In this document: in pieces, positions 11,802 through 22,208 of the stretch | How the letters are laid out: each line of letters begins with the position of its first letter | How positions within the stretch are numbered: position 1 is the first letter of the stretch | Assembly: GCA_009733575.1 (NCBI GenBank) | Contig: ML769480.1 | Location: 1-64,000, forward strand | Direction of reading: 5' to 3' | Length of the DNA: 64,000 bases | Source: Gymnopus androsaceus JB14 | Lineage: Eukaryota > Basidiomycota > Agaricomycetes > Agaricales > Omphalotaceae | The notes under the pieces: generated by a model | Told to the model about the DNA's origin: nothing | Databases searched by the model: none | Seen by the model: only the letters and a program-made list of their open reading frames with translations | Position numbers and translations under genes: made by a program

Positions 11802-14489
11802 ATGACTGATCCTTCCACCAAAAGTCTTCGCTATATGCCCTATCCTTCTCGTCTACTCACTAACGGTACACGGCCAGCTCAATCTTCCCAAGATGCAGGT
11901 TCATCCTCCTCGCCTTCCCCGGCCCCTCTGCCTTCCAATTCCCCATTGGACGCGGCATCTGTATCTTCGGAGCCATTAACTCAACTCGTCCTATACAATA
12001 GAAATGGACGTCAACCATGTGATGACGAAAGTACTCCGTACGCGCATCCAGATAAAGTTCGTGCAGTATCTGGTCCTGCGCAGCACCAGTTTGATGAAGT
12101 GATTAGCCTCCACACTCTTTTTGAACATCACTGACTATTTCCATGTCCGCAGGAACGAGAAAAGCATCTAGCTACTGAGAAGGAACTGCAGTTTTTCCGC
12201 ACGCAGTATGCTGCGGCCTTTCAGGAGAACGAGCGACTGAGAGAATGCATAAACGCTCGTTCGAATGAGCCCAATGATGTATGTCCATCAAACTCCCTCT
12301 TACTCTCTGACACAATCAGCAGGATGTGGTACGCATGCTTGAAGAGCTCAAGGCCCAAGCTGCTTTGACTATGGAACGTTTAGAAGAGGCTGAGGTCACC
12401 ATTGAACTCCAGAGTGACAGAATTCATACACTCGTGAGTTATAATCTTGGTCTGCAGGATTACAGACTAATTCTGTCTTTCAGGCATCAGACTGTGCAAG
12501 ACTCACCTCTGACAGGAACAGAGCTTTAGCCGAGAAGGAAGATGTGTTAGCGAACTCAGTGAAGCTTGCAGAGGAAGTACGTATATGGCACATCTGATTG
12601 AGTATACCACAAGCTCACTCCATCAGATAAAGACGGCAGCTCCGACAATTGCAAGGCAGAGCGAAACCATTACCCAGCTGGTAGGTTCCCTAGATTGAGA
12701 AAATACCTTTTCTCACATCTTAGCCTTAGACAAAGGATTTTAACCAAGCTCAACAAGAGAAGGTAAATCAATTCAATTCCCCAAACCAGAGGAAGCTAAT
12801 ATATCCTGCTAGAACGAGCGTGAAACCGAGATACAGGACTTGCGACAGCGCATGCGGCAACAGTCATCCCAGAATAATCAATCCTCCTCGTCCCCCTTGC
12901 CTGCGTCTTCTTCCGCCTCCTCATCGACTCCCTCGTCTTCATTCCCGCCTGGCCAAAAACAGTCCAAAAGCCTTGTTGATAGCATAGTTACCCAAGTTCT
13001 ACAAGGGCTTACTTCCGCTGCATCGACTTCTCCTACAACTCCTGCCCTGCGTCGCAAGAATATTCCTCAACCTGGAAGTCAAGCCTACAATAAGGAGATC
13101 AAAGATTCCTCATTGGCAAATCATCAGTTCGAATCAGATTGGAGGGTGCGTTTTGGTCCTCTTTTCATTGTCAGATGCTAATTGTCATGCAGAAACTCAT
13201 CCGCAGTATGTTCATTAGCTCAACTGGTATGACTAGAATCAATGATTTTCAGAAGTATGTCCCTGTGGACTCGGCAATAGCTCAGGCATATGAGGAGTTC
13301 AAGGGGCCTGGCCCTGAGGGCGCAATCAAACACCAATTTTTCTTTGGTCAAGGCTGGAGCAACTCTCGCTGGAATCGAGAAGTTGTGTCAAATCTGGTGA
13401 CACAGGTCATTGATCAACAAGCTACTTTCCGCATTCCAGGTGATTGTCTCCCATCCGAGGTGATCAAAATTTGCTTGCAGGATCACCTGAAACAAGCGCA
13501 TGCCTCTTGGCAGCTTGATAAACCGCGCGTTCATGCTTCTGGTGAACACTATGAAACCGCCCAAGAATCCCACGATCGTGCTCGCTCACAAGAGAATGCT
13601 CGATCAGAAAAACTCAAGGTCAACCAACGAAAGTTCAAAGTATGTATTTTGACAATCTCTGAGCCCAAGGCTAATCTATTAGCTTGAAGAAACATCGCGA
13701 GCGCCTTGATACCGTGAATGAACTGCTCAAAAATCCGCGCCTTTCAACCACAGATCGCGCAAAATGGAAATTTGCAAAGGAAGTTCTCATCAAACTTGGT
13801 ACAGATGGACAGTCATCGAAGCACACTGACTCGGACTTGGCACTAGTCACCTATGAGCCATTCTATTGCCGTCGCATTGTTGGTCAAATTCTCCGTGAGC
13901 TGGATGAGGAGACCATTGCTCGGAAACTACGAAATGTGCATTCTAAGGGAAAACAATGACTCATTCCCTCGGGCAGGATTCATCGCCGGAGTAAGGAACG
14001 CAGTCACAATTCCGTTGCGCGCAAACTCCCGATTGCACTATATCATCGCCGGTATTTGAAGTCCCTGTCGCCGTATGACATGGAACTCCTTCAAGCAAAG
14101 AAAGATGTTACATTTTCTATGCTAGAGAAGAACGGTGTGTACGATCAAGGTTCGGACTCTATGGATGAAACTGTGAGTCGTAGTATAAATGTTCGCTGCT
14201 CATGAACTGATGCAACACTAGTGATTGGCATCTGTGGTGGGACTTGTTGCTAACACAGCTATGCGCAGCTCTTCGCATCGCATATACGTCAAGAATTTAT
14301 TGCATCCGCGGCATATCCATCAGCATGAAACTTGGAATATCAACCAAGCTTTCTTCACCACATTCCTCCCCGCAGAATCCTGTGCTATCAGACATGGTAT
14401 CTCCTACGCTTATAGTCGAAATATCACTCACAGTATCGAATCATAAAGTATCTCTGTTTTCGCATACTGTATCTTTTGATAGAAGATAA
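11802..14489 (+). CDS. Uncharacterised coiled-coil protein of an agaricomycete-expanded family
   Basis: Start ATG at 11802 (MTDPSTKSLRYMPYPSRLLT). Many short introns split a serine/proline-rich N-terminus, a coiled-coil core (exons near 12155-12830: EREKHLATEKELQFFRTQYA, MLEELKAQAALTMERLEEAE, ITQLTKDFNQAQQEK, ETEIQDLRQRMRQQ) and a Ser-rich linker. A folded C-terminal part follows: SDWRKLIRSMFISSTGMTRI, EYAQ-like region near 13270, then a basic segment KKHRERLDTVNELLKN with RAKWKFAKEVLIKLGTDG, YEPFYCRR, and near 14040 LPIALYHRRYLKSLSPYDME. The order (basic helix, LG-x-G-SS, short Trp/Arg motif, LP-x-A-x-Y-x-x-x-YL) matches a large uncharacterised mushroom family as I remember it. The last exon (to 14489) is uncertain because its splice phase does not fit cleanly. 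No function is assigned. Confidence 0.58.
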
Positions 14490-15261
14490 TGAATATCATC
14501 GAATAATTATCATTGAACGAAATATTTGTTCTCCTACTATCTTTCAGCAGGGTGTAATTCACTCACGAATCTTACAAAATCGTACTAGATTTACTAGAGA
14601 ATTTCGTATCATGAGATAACTAAGGTATGAGCGATGGTGAGAGTACGGACGATAAGCGAAAAATCCGTTGAAAATTCTTGCGTAAAGAATTTTTTCCGTT
14701 TCCGGTGTGAGTGGTATTCATGGTTGATTATTCCGGTAGTGGGGCTGTGTCATACCTCGAGGTGAGTGTTCAATTCCTCACAGGTACCAAAAACATTTGA
14801 ATGTTTTATTTTTCTTTCAAAGCAATGCCGTGGCTAGCTCTCGTTAGGGTTCGCCCGAAGGGTGAACCCTAACATTAGAGAGCTAGTCCGGCATTGCCAA
14901 ACGTGCTTGGTTAGTGGTTAGTGGTTAGGGTTAGGTTTCGGGGTTGCCGCCTATCAAAATAAGCGCAAATGAGGCTTTAGAGTGCTCACCGACGACTTCC
15001 CGGCCTGGGGGACCCCCCCGAGTGCAGCAAGGGAGGGGAGGGAAGCAGAGGCGGGCCCGAAATTTGCACGCCATACATATATATTAATAATCTTCATTAT
15101 AACGAGACACAATTGAGCGTAATCTAATGCGACAAGGAGCCTAATCTAATGTGACAATGTACCCATTTGAAAGCGGACTGGCTGGGTGAGGTCATGGGGG
15201 ATAATGTAATGTGGACAGACCATAAATTACGGGGGCCAATGCATTAGGCTTACATGGTCTC
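14490..15261. other. Intergenic DNA with hairpin and degenerate TTAGGG-like run
   Basis: No gene seen. It holds an AT-rich part (14.49-14.72 kb), a long hairpin (listed separately), a short run reading GTTAGTGGTTAGGGTTAGG near 14912, and a G/C-rich stretch with GACCCCCCCGAG near 15010. The F-box fragment begins at its right end. Confidence 0.5.
14822..14897. repeat. Imperfect 76 bp hairpin
   Basis: GCAATGCC...GGCTAGCTCTCGTTAGGGTTC reads against GAACCCTAACATTAGAGAGCTAG...GGCATTGC, with the apex at CGCCCGAAGGG. A few mismatches lie in the stem. It could be the core of a small foldback element; no target duplication was found. Confidence 0.75.
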
Positions 15262-15729
15262 CTGGTCAATGGCTCTTCTCCTGAATATCCTAATGTCCAC
15301 CGTTTCGATTAATGCAAATTCCGATTTCTGCAGCAGCGTATCAATCACAGACCATGAATCCCACTCACTGGGGAGACCCCAAATGCCTAGATCAATGTTC
15401 AAACATTGTAGAGGAAAACATTTTCCTTCCTGGTTCAGAAGAGGTTGGAAAAGCACCTGCATTACAGGAATGAGTTTGAATGAAGTCATTCTCCAGCGAT
15501 TGCCCAGATGTAGGATAGACAGGTTTGGTGTGTATTGAAGGTAGTTGTCCAAGTCTAGAAAAGTGAGTCAAGTTTAGAAAGATGCAACAGAGATGCAAAC
15601 AGACCATGGGGAACTTTCATATCCGTCAACTCCAATACTCTGAGTCTCCTCCCAGCAACTTGCAACAGGTTGGTAAATTTTGATGGTAGTAGCAGAAAAT
15701 CAAGGTTCACACGCAACAACTGTAAAGTA
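15262..15729 (-). pseudogene. F-box/LRR-type gene, C-terminal fragment (copy A)
   Basis: About 470 bp closely matching the 3' half of the copy at 36769-38026. The match starts near GGTCAATGGCTCTTCTCCTG and ends abruptly after CTGTAAAGTA at 15729. It encodes YLQYTPNLSILHLGNRWRMT and LPSEWDSWSVIDTLLQKSEF, as in the longer copies, but the N-terminal F-box half is absent. The abrupt right border points to truncation by recombination or insertion. Not expected to be functional. Confidence 0.85.
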
Positions 15730-16482
15730 TGGCGGCAGTTTTCACCGTCTTTCGGACTTGGACTGCATTTTGAACTCGCAATCTGGACTTGGACTACAAA
15801 TCATATACTTGACTTACAAGTTGGACTCATTCACAGACTTTGACTTTGACTGGTTGACTCCTTAGTCTGTGTCTTGACTGATATGCAGTTGCAACAGGAC
15901 TATGCCTAAAGCAATGTGAGCTTAACTTGGGTATACAGTGGTTTGGATTCATCCAGCTTGATCTTATGCATAATATAATGGAGGTGTGAGCAGCGGTGCT
16001 TTGTTCTTGGCAAAAGATCTCAAGCACCTCTTACTCCACTTTGCGCACATCTTGATCTCTTTTGTGAACATCTTGATCCCTTTTGTGAACATCTTGATCT
16101 ATCTTGATCCATTTGGGGCACCTTTTGTTCCAATTATACTTGCTTGACCTTGACTCTGGATTTTAGTGATTAATGGTAAACTCCATTATAGAGAGAACTT
16201 GTGCATTTGAATACTTACTTCTTACTTGCTGATGACTGCCTAAACTATGTCAACTTGCTAGCACTCATTGATGCTGACTAAAATATTCAGTCTTGCTTGC
16301 CATCTGACTATGGCCTTATCCCAATTAGGGCTTTTGGCTATAACCGCGCATGTAAACTAGGAAACCATTGAAAAATTTGTGGAATACAGTGCTCTCCCAT
16401 CTTTCCACCAGACCATTACTAAAATATTCACATTTCTTGTCATTTCATGTATCGTATTTTAACATAATTATAATGAAAGAGG
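15730..16482. other. Low-complexity intergenic DNA
   Basis: No gene seen. 15750-15870 is rich in TTGGACTTGGACT-like units, and 16045-16115 has about three copies of ACATCTTGATCYCTTTTGTG. The rest is AT-rich. Confidence 0.55.
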
Positions 16483-18005
16483 TTAAAAGGCATCAGGGTA
16501 TAAGGATTGTGCATAAATTAGTGTGGAATGCCAAAGCTGGACAACATCACCTTCCTCTGAGCTGTGATGAATCAATGCAAGTACCATGTCCATGCCTTGA
16601 ATCTCATTTGCAGCATTTGCAGTCATCAGACCTAAAGGTGGATCTACTTGTACCTCATTTAGATTAGAAGGAGGCTGTTACAGCTATGCCTACCAAATTA
16701 CCGGCCGAGCCCTCAGACCCTATTCTATATCTAACCAACCGGTTACCGTCTCGGCAACTCCGGCCACCGTATCGGCTCGGCTATTCCGGCCATCACATCG
16801 GCTTGGCAACTCCGGCCATTGCATTGGTTCGGTTACTCCGGACTTTTGACCACTTCGCCAATATTGGTCAATCTACACCATTTCCGGTACTCCGGACACT
16901 CGGCCGAGGTTTCCGGTGTATTATGACCGATTATCTCGGCATATCTCGGTCGATCATCTCGGCATAACCTCGGTATAACTCCGGTCCAGTCTCGGGAACT
17001 ATTCCCACACTATTGTTTTATGCCTGTTATTGTTTTATTGTCTTTTGCTTCACTATTATCTTTTGGTACTGAATTACTTTATTGTTTTACTTACCAAGGG
17101 ACCGGTCCGGCCCCGGAACATCGGCCCCATTGGCAGTATTTAAGTAGTACAAACTTGTATAGTAACCTTAGCTCCAAAATCAACTTAGTCTGGCCTTGTA
17201 CTCATTCCGAGTCCTTCCTTGACCAATTGACCAAGATTCCGGTTACTAAGCCGACACAGCCACATGATCTTGGTCGAACCTCGGCTACGCCTTCGGTCCT
17301 ACTGTCTTAACTTAGCTTAGACTTTGCCTTACTATTTTCCTCTCGGGACACCTTACGGCGTGTCAAGGGTGGTGCCAATAGCTTCACCGAGTCCCATAAC
17401 TCGCAAGGTCCAACCCGGAATCTTTCCGGACCATTTCTGTCCGATATCTCGGCCGCTCCACTCCGGGTCGCACGGACTTAACAGAGGCCCATATTGTCCA
17501 AGCCACCTGCTGGAACCTTCTTCGTGAGCATAGTTTCTACAAAGTGAATGCAAAAGTGTCTCATCCTGCAGTCCTTCCCAATCAACACCAAAAACCTCCA
17601 ATTCTTCATCAGACATAGCAAACTGATCCAATGAATTGCCTTAAAGCCCGTGGACAATCATATCAAAGCCCCACATATTTTCTGGGCTATAATTGGGCCA
17701 TTATGCTGTGATACGCAGTGGCTGTTCCAACCTTCAGTTCAGAAGGTCAGAGCATCATTAATTGTATTAAGAAAAGGTGCTGAAGGAGCCAGATGTGATT
17801 GCCGTTATTGACATCCAAGTTATGTTGGAGCTCTAATCCAGTAAGGCAAGCAGTAAGGAAGTCATTCCAAGGTTGAGAGACATAATTGGCTATATCAGCC
17901 CATAATCATTCAATACAAATATTATGGACAGATCTGAAGAAAAAAGTTCTCAGCCTCATAAAAATCCAAGCAATTACTGTCCCCAGATATAAGATCCCCA
18001 TCTTG
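16483..18005 (-). pseudogene. Integrase-core family protein, degenerate and interrupted by a solo LTR
   Basis: Read leftwards from 18005. RSVHNICIE-stop-LWADIANYVS near 17930 matches the S-V-H-N-x-R-I-E-R-L-W motif I know from fungal proteins carrying an integrase-core (DDE) domain. Then come HIWLLQHLFL near 17800, MSDEELEVFGVDWEGLQDET near 17600 and SSRWLGQYGP. The frame is broken by the solo LTR at 16676-17483 and resumes on its far side as SNLNEVQVDPPLGLMTANAA, ending at a stop at 16483. At least two in-frame stops and some frame changes lie in the 17.6-17.95 kb part. The upstream catalytic part is missing, cut off by the second LTR at 18011. This is a dead fragment of a transposon-derived or domesticated integrase gene. 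Confidence 0.72.
16676..17483 (+). mobile_element. Solo LTR, 808 bp, with GAGGC target duplication
   Basis: Begins TGTTACAGC and ends GACTTAACA (TG...CA with TGTTA/TAACA ends). It is flanked by GAGGC at 16671-16675 and 17484-17488. The body is rich in CCGG/CGGC-type motifs. No internal coding region is attached, so it is a solo LTR left by recombination of a full element. It interrupts the integrase-like pseudogene. Confidence 0.93.
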
Positions 18006-18010
18006 GCCTT

Positions 18011-18818
18011 TGTTAAGTCCGTGCGACCCGGAGTGGAGCGGCCGAGATATCGGACAGAAATGGTCTGGAAAGATTCCGGGTTGGACCTTGCGAGTTATGG
18101 GACTCGGTGAAGCTATTGGCAACACCCTTGACACGCCGTAAGGTGTCCCAAGAGGAAAATAGTAAGGCAAAGTCTAAGCTAAGTTAAGACAGTAGGACCG
18201 AAGGCGTAGCCGAGGTTCGACCGAGATCACGTGGCTGTGTCGGCTTAGTAACCGGAATCTCGGTCAATTGGTCAAGGAAGGACTCGGAATGAGTACAAGG
18301 CCAGACTAAGTTGATTTTGGAGCTAAGGTTACTATACAAGTTTGTACTACTTAAATACTACCAATGGGGCCGATGTTCCGGGGCCGGACCGGACCCTCGG
18401 TAAGTAAAACAATAAAGTAATTCAGTACCAAAAGACAATAGTGAAGCAAAAGACAATAAAACAATAACAGGCATAAAACAATAGTGTGGGAATAGTTCCC
18501 GAGACTGGACCGGAGTTATACCGAGGTTATGCCGAGATGATCGACCGAGATATGCCGAGATAATCGGTCATAATACACCGGAAACCTCGGCCGAGTGTCC
18601 GGAGTACCGGAAATGGTGTAGATTGACCAATATTGGTGAAGTGGTCAAAAGTCCGGAGTAACCGAACCGATGCAATGGCCGGAGTTGCCAAGCCGATGTG
18701 ATGGCCGGACTAGCCGAGCCGATACGGTGGCCGGAGTTGCCGAGTCGGTAACCGGTTGGTTAGATATAGAATAGGGTCTGAGGGCTCGGTCGGTAATTCG
18801 GTAGGCATGGCTGTAACA
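18011..18818 (-). mobile_element. Solo LTR, 808 bp, inverted copy with GCCTT target duplication
   Basis: Same length as the LTR at 16676-17483 and nearly identical in reverse complement. Flanked by GCCTT at 18006-18010 and 18819-18823. The two different target duplications show two independent insertions followed by LTR-LTR recombination, rather than one element with inverted termini. Confidence 0.93.
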
Positions 18819-18828
18819 GCCTTCTAGC

Positions 18829-19925
18829 AAATTCTATAAATGCAGCAACCCATATATTCTCAAGATCTGCTTGACGATGATGAATGGGAGGCAATTGAAG
18901 GTTTAGTTTCTGCGCTCAAGGTTCGTCCTCCATCCTCCGCTTAATGCAGTCGAGTCACTAACTGGTTACAGATTCTCAAAGATGCCACAACCTTCTTTTC
19001 CTCGAATTCGCCCATCATTGCAGCAGTTATTCCCGCTATGGATGCTATTGATGAGGCATTCGCGACTGGTATTATCAACGAGCAGCTTCTCTCCGAGCCT
19101 ATCCGTCATGCCCTGTCTATGGGCAAGAAAACTCTCAACAAATACTATACGCTAACGGACGACTCGGACATTTATCGTATGGCAATGGGTAAACCTTTTT
19201 TTTTCCTACTTGAAGTCATGTACTAACAACTGCAACAGTTCTTCATCTGTCTCTGAAGCTCGATTACTTTCGCAACGCCGGTTGGATGGACGCATGGATT
19301 CAGGACGCCATTGCTATTACGTGAAAGCACTGGGAGCGGTACAAACCCTCTCAGCCAGGGTCTAACTCTTCAACGGTGCGTTTTTTGTTTTCTTGATTAT
19401 TGTACTCTTACTAATAGCTGATATTACTAGGCGTCAACCTCCAATGCCCCTCAAGCGTCATCGTCAAACTCATTTGTTTCGCTCATGGCAAAACGAGTCA
19501 ATGGCGGTGCCGGGGAGGAGGTGAACAATGAGCTCGACCGTTATCTTGCAGACAGATGTGTGCCGACAGAGGACCCTCTTAATTGGTGGATAATGAATCG
19601 GAAGGTTTATCCTAACCTAGCGAAGTTGGCCATTTCTTTGCATTTGATACCAGGTGCGTACTCCTCTCGTTAAATCCATATTATTTCTCATGCTCTCTTT
19701 AGCCTCTTCTGTTGCCGTTGAACGAACCTTTTCTCGTGGTCGTATTCTTATCTCCCACCTGCGTAACCGACTCCGCGCTGAGACCATTCGTGCTCTCATG
19801 TGTTTCGGTGACTGGTCGCGTGAAGACTACATCTCAAATGAGGAGCTGGTGAAATTTTTGTTTTCTGATGCTAACGACGACGACCATGACGATAACATTG
19901 TTTTTATTGATGATGAACTCTTGTA
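18829..19925 (+). pseudogene. hAT-family transposase, C-terminal part
   Basis: Coding begins in frame at about 18838 without a start codon, just right of the inverted solo LTR (QDLLDDDEWEAIEGLVSALK). Introns near 18929-18972, 19188-19238 and 19376-19431 join segments such as SNSPIIAAVIPAMDAID, LHLSLKLDYFRNAGWMD and ELDRYLADRC. The C-terminal hAT dimerisation region is clear: DPLNWWIMNRKVYPNLAKLA, then SSVAVERTFSRGRILISHLR, and CFGDWSREDY. An acidic tail precedes the stop at 19924-19926. The BED/DNA-binding N-terminus and the first catalytic acidic residue are absent. Fungal hAT elements of this kind are common, and this one is 5'-truncated. Confidence 0.85.
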
Positions 19926-20029
19926 ATATTATATATCCATTGGTAGTCTATCTTGTGCGTCGTACTTTTTAGTAGTTATATTGTAAAATCTTGTAGTAGA
20001 AAAAAATCTACCGTTACTGCTACAACCCG

Positions 20030-20120
20030 CTGAAGAAAACCGACCCGACCCGTACCCGGCCACTCGGGTCCGGGTTTGGACTCGGGTCCGGGTCGGGCTG
20101 ACCTTTTGGGTACCCGAACC
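20030..20120. repeat. GGGTCGGGT/ACCCGACCC-rich subterminal repeats of the hAT element
   Basis: Dense run of ACCCGACCC, GTACCCGG and CGGGTCCGGG units about 110 bp after the transposase stop. Such subterminal repeat clusters are typical of hAT elements near their ends. The precise terminus and target duplication were not identified. Confidence 0.6.
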
Positions 20121-20646
20121 GACCCGAGCCACACACTATTCTCAACTGGAAGAGAAAAAGTGATTTCAATCTCAGGGCATTTGTTGGGTATTTGTTATAG
20201 CCCTGCAGGCTATCTAGTGTTTGAAGACAAGCCACGTAATGCTGTGGCTTTCATCACCATCTATGTTCACTACGAATGGTACTCCTGGAGGCATTTCAAT
20301 CATGTCTTCAACTGTACCCAAAATGTATGACTTTGAAGAGGTGTCAAATTGTAGCAGGTACACCCCAGCAGGGGTAGCAATGTTGTACAATGACTCAGCT
20401 TCTTCCCTCCTAGAGAATTCAATCAGCATTATCAATGTTGAGTAGATGTAGCCTCAACAATATTGCCAGTCAAGCTCTCTGTTAAGCTTATATACCAGTG
20501 CACAAGGGAAGAGTAATAGTTTGGGATCAGGAATGGTGACTGGATTGGGAAGGAGAGCAAGGCCCTTGGGAGGAGATGGATTGCCATCATTGTAGAGTAC
20601 ACAGGAGTCAAAAAGAAAATGGGGTTTGCTCTTATGGATGGGTTTA
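20121..20646 (-). other. Possible decayed coding remnant
   Basis: On the minus strand near 20220-20630 two frames read like old exons (PHFLFDSCVLYNDGNPSPPK; SYILGTVEDMIEMPPGVPFV) separated by stops. No family recognised. Listed because the composition is protein-like, with no claim of function. Confidence 0.3.
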
Positions 20647-20934
20647 CATCAGCAAAACCTGGATAATTGCCATAGCTGTTATAGCAAGCCATAGCAAGCC
20701 ATAGTAGCCATAGAACTATGAACTGCTATGAATTGCTATGGGTAGCTATGAGTTACTATGGACTTCACAAATTATATTGCTCATTGACAGATGTCATGCT
20801 CTATAGCAATCCATAGCAGCCCATAGCAGCTCATAGCTCTGGATAGATGAGGACCTTGCTATGGGTGCTATGGGTGCTATGAGTGCTGGATAGCACTATC
20901 CAGTGCTATCCAGTTCACCCAGGTTTTGCTGATG
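20647..20934. mobile_element. Foldback element with CATCAGCAAAACCTGG ends and CATAGC-repeat interior
   Basis: The terminal inverted repeats CATCAGCAAAACCTGG are flanked by TA (20645-20646, 20935-20936). The interior is filled with CCATAGCA / TGCTATGG and CTATGA-type units that pair with each other across the centre. No coding. The ends resemble those of the CATCAGG elements at 25.4, 29.6 and 33.0 kb. Confidence 0.8.
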
Positions 20935-22016
20935 TAATGTGTTTAATTTCATCTCTGGGTGAATTGTAATGATATTTCTTCTCTGTTTTTAGATTCAGGA
21001 ATGTTTCATAAAAGAAAAAGGGGAAAACAAGCACTCAGATCAGCATCAATGAGGAATTGCTGCTTCAACACCATAAAATCTGCTTCTGTTTCACCAGAAA
21101 GTAGATACTTATGTTCCTTCTGAGCTGTTTGTTGCTCAGGCAGCATATTGTTTGTAACTCCCAGAGTCCCAGACATGGAAGATATGTTGTCTGTGCTCAG
21201 AATGATATTTAGAAGATCAAAAGCAAGAATACATACATCTGGAACTGGCTTTTTGTCGTATAGTAAAGGCCTTACTACATAGTACCACTTAGTGCTGTAG
21301 TACTGCATAGTAAAATAAGATAATTATCAGACCCTTATTAACAGAATCGAACATCAAATCTGGACATAAGTTTGACATCTGCCTTGGCTGGAGCAGATTT
21401 TTGTCAAAGTTGAATGTTTCATGTGAATTGCTGCTCATTCCCATTGTCCTTCCCATCTCAATTTTTTTCTCCAAGTCCTCCAGGTGGGACATATATAAGC
21501 TGCATGCGAGCCCTCTCCTGTGCTCCCGCAGCTCTTCCTTTGACTCCCATACTGACTCGCTTCTAGGCTATAAAATTCTAAGTTCTCATACTTATGACTG
21601 TACCACTCTTGTATTATTATAATATGTTGTATTAGTAGAGTAGTTATCAAATCCAGTTATTATTAACATTATTCCTCTTTCCTGTGACATGAAAATCATC
21701 TAATAGCGCTGCTTGAAAGTAGAATGAAAGACCGTAGAGGATTGACAGCGGCGAATATCTGATGATGATAATTAAGTGACTCGGATTTATGGCCAAAATT
21801 GGAAAGGTATTGAATTCCATAAGTTACTATGTAGTACTAGGTAGTAAGGGGGTTAACTAAGCAAACTACAGCACTAAGCGGCACTACACAGTACTACATA
21901 GTGTTTGAGCGAGTTCCAGATGGTATATATTCCTACCCTGCCAGTCCATAGTTTCAGTGTCTCATCCTCTGCAATCGCTGCTTGAAAATATGGATGGATA
22001 TGAAGAGTAAGCAACT
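20935..22016. other. Gene-poor AT-rich DNA
   Basis: About 1.1 kb. Unassigned minus-strand frames at 21006-21308 and 21289-21492 (for example HLEDLEKKIEMGRTMGMSSN) match no family I recognise. GTACTA/TACTAC-type repeats occur at 21265-21300 and 21825-21905. Confidence 0.4.
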
Positions 22017-22083
22017 TTGTTTGTTGTTGTTATTTGGAAGTGAAAGTCAACTACTTTCACTTCCAAATAACAACAACAAACAA
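22017..22083. repeat. Perfect 31-bp-arm hairpin with 5-nt loop
   Basis: Arms 22017-22047 and 22053-22083 are exact reverse complements (core TTATTTGGAAGTGAAAGT), separated by CAACT. No mismatch was found. Confidence 0.95.
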
Positions 22084-22208
22084 CTTCTCTGGCAGATCAT
22101 CTGCCGCCATGTGTGCCGCAAAACTAAGCAGTGCTCATATTTATACCAGCACACTGGAACAAGTTGGCTCAAGAACAAGCCAAAGTTGAGGTTGTTGCTC
22201 CAATGTTC

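Noticed and set aside
16676..18818. One large transposon with 808 bp terminal inverted repeats
   Set aside because: Each repeat carries its own distinct 5 bp target duplication, so they are two solo LTRs.
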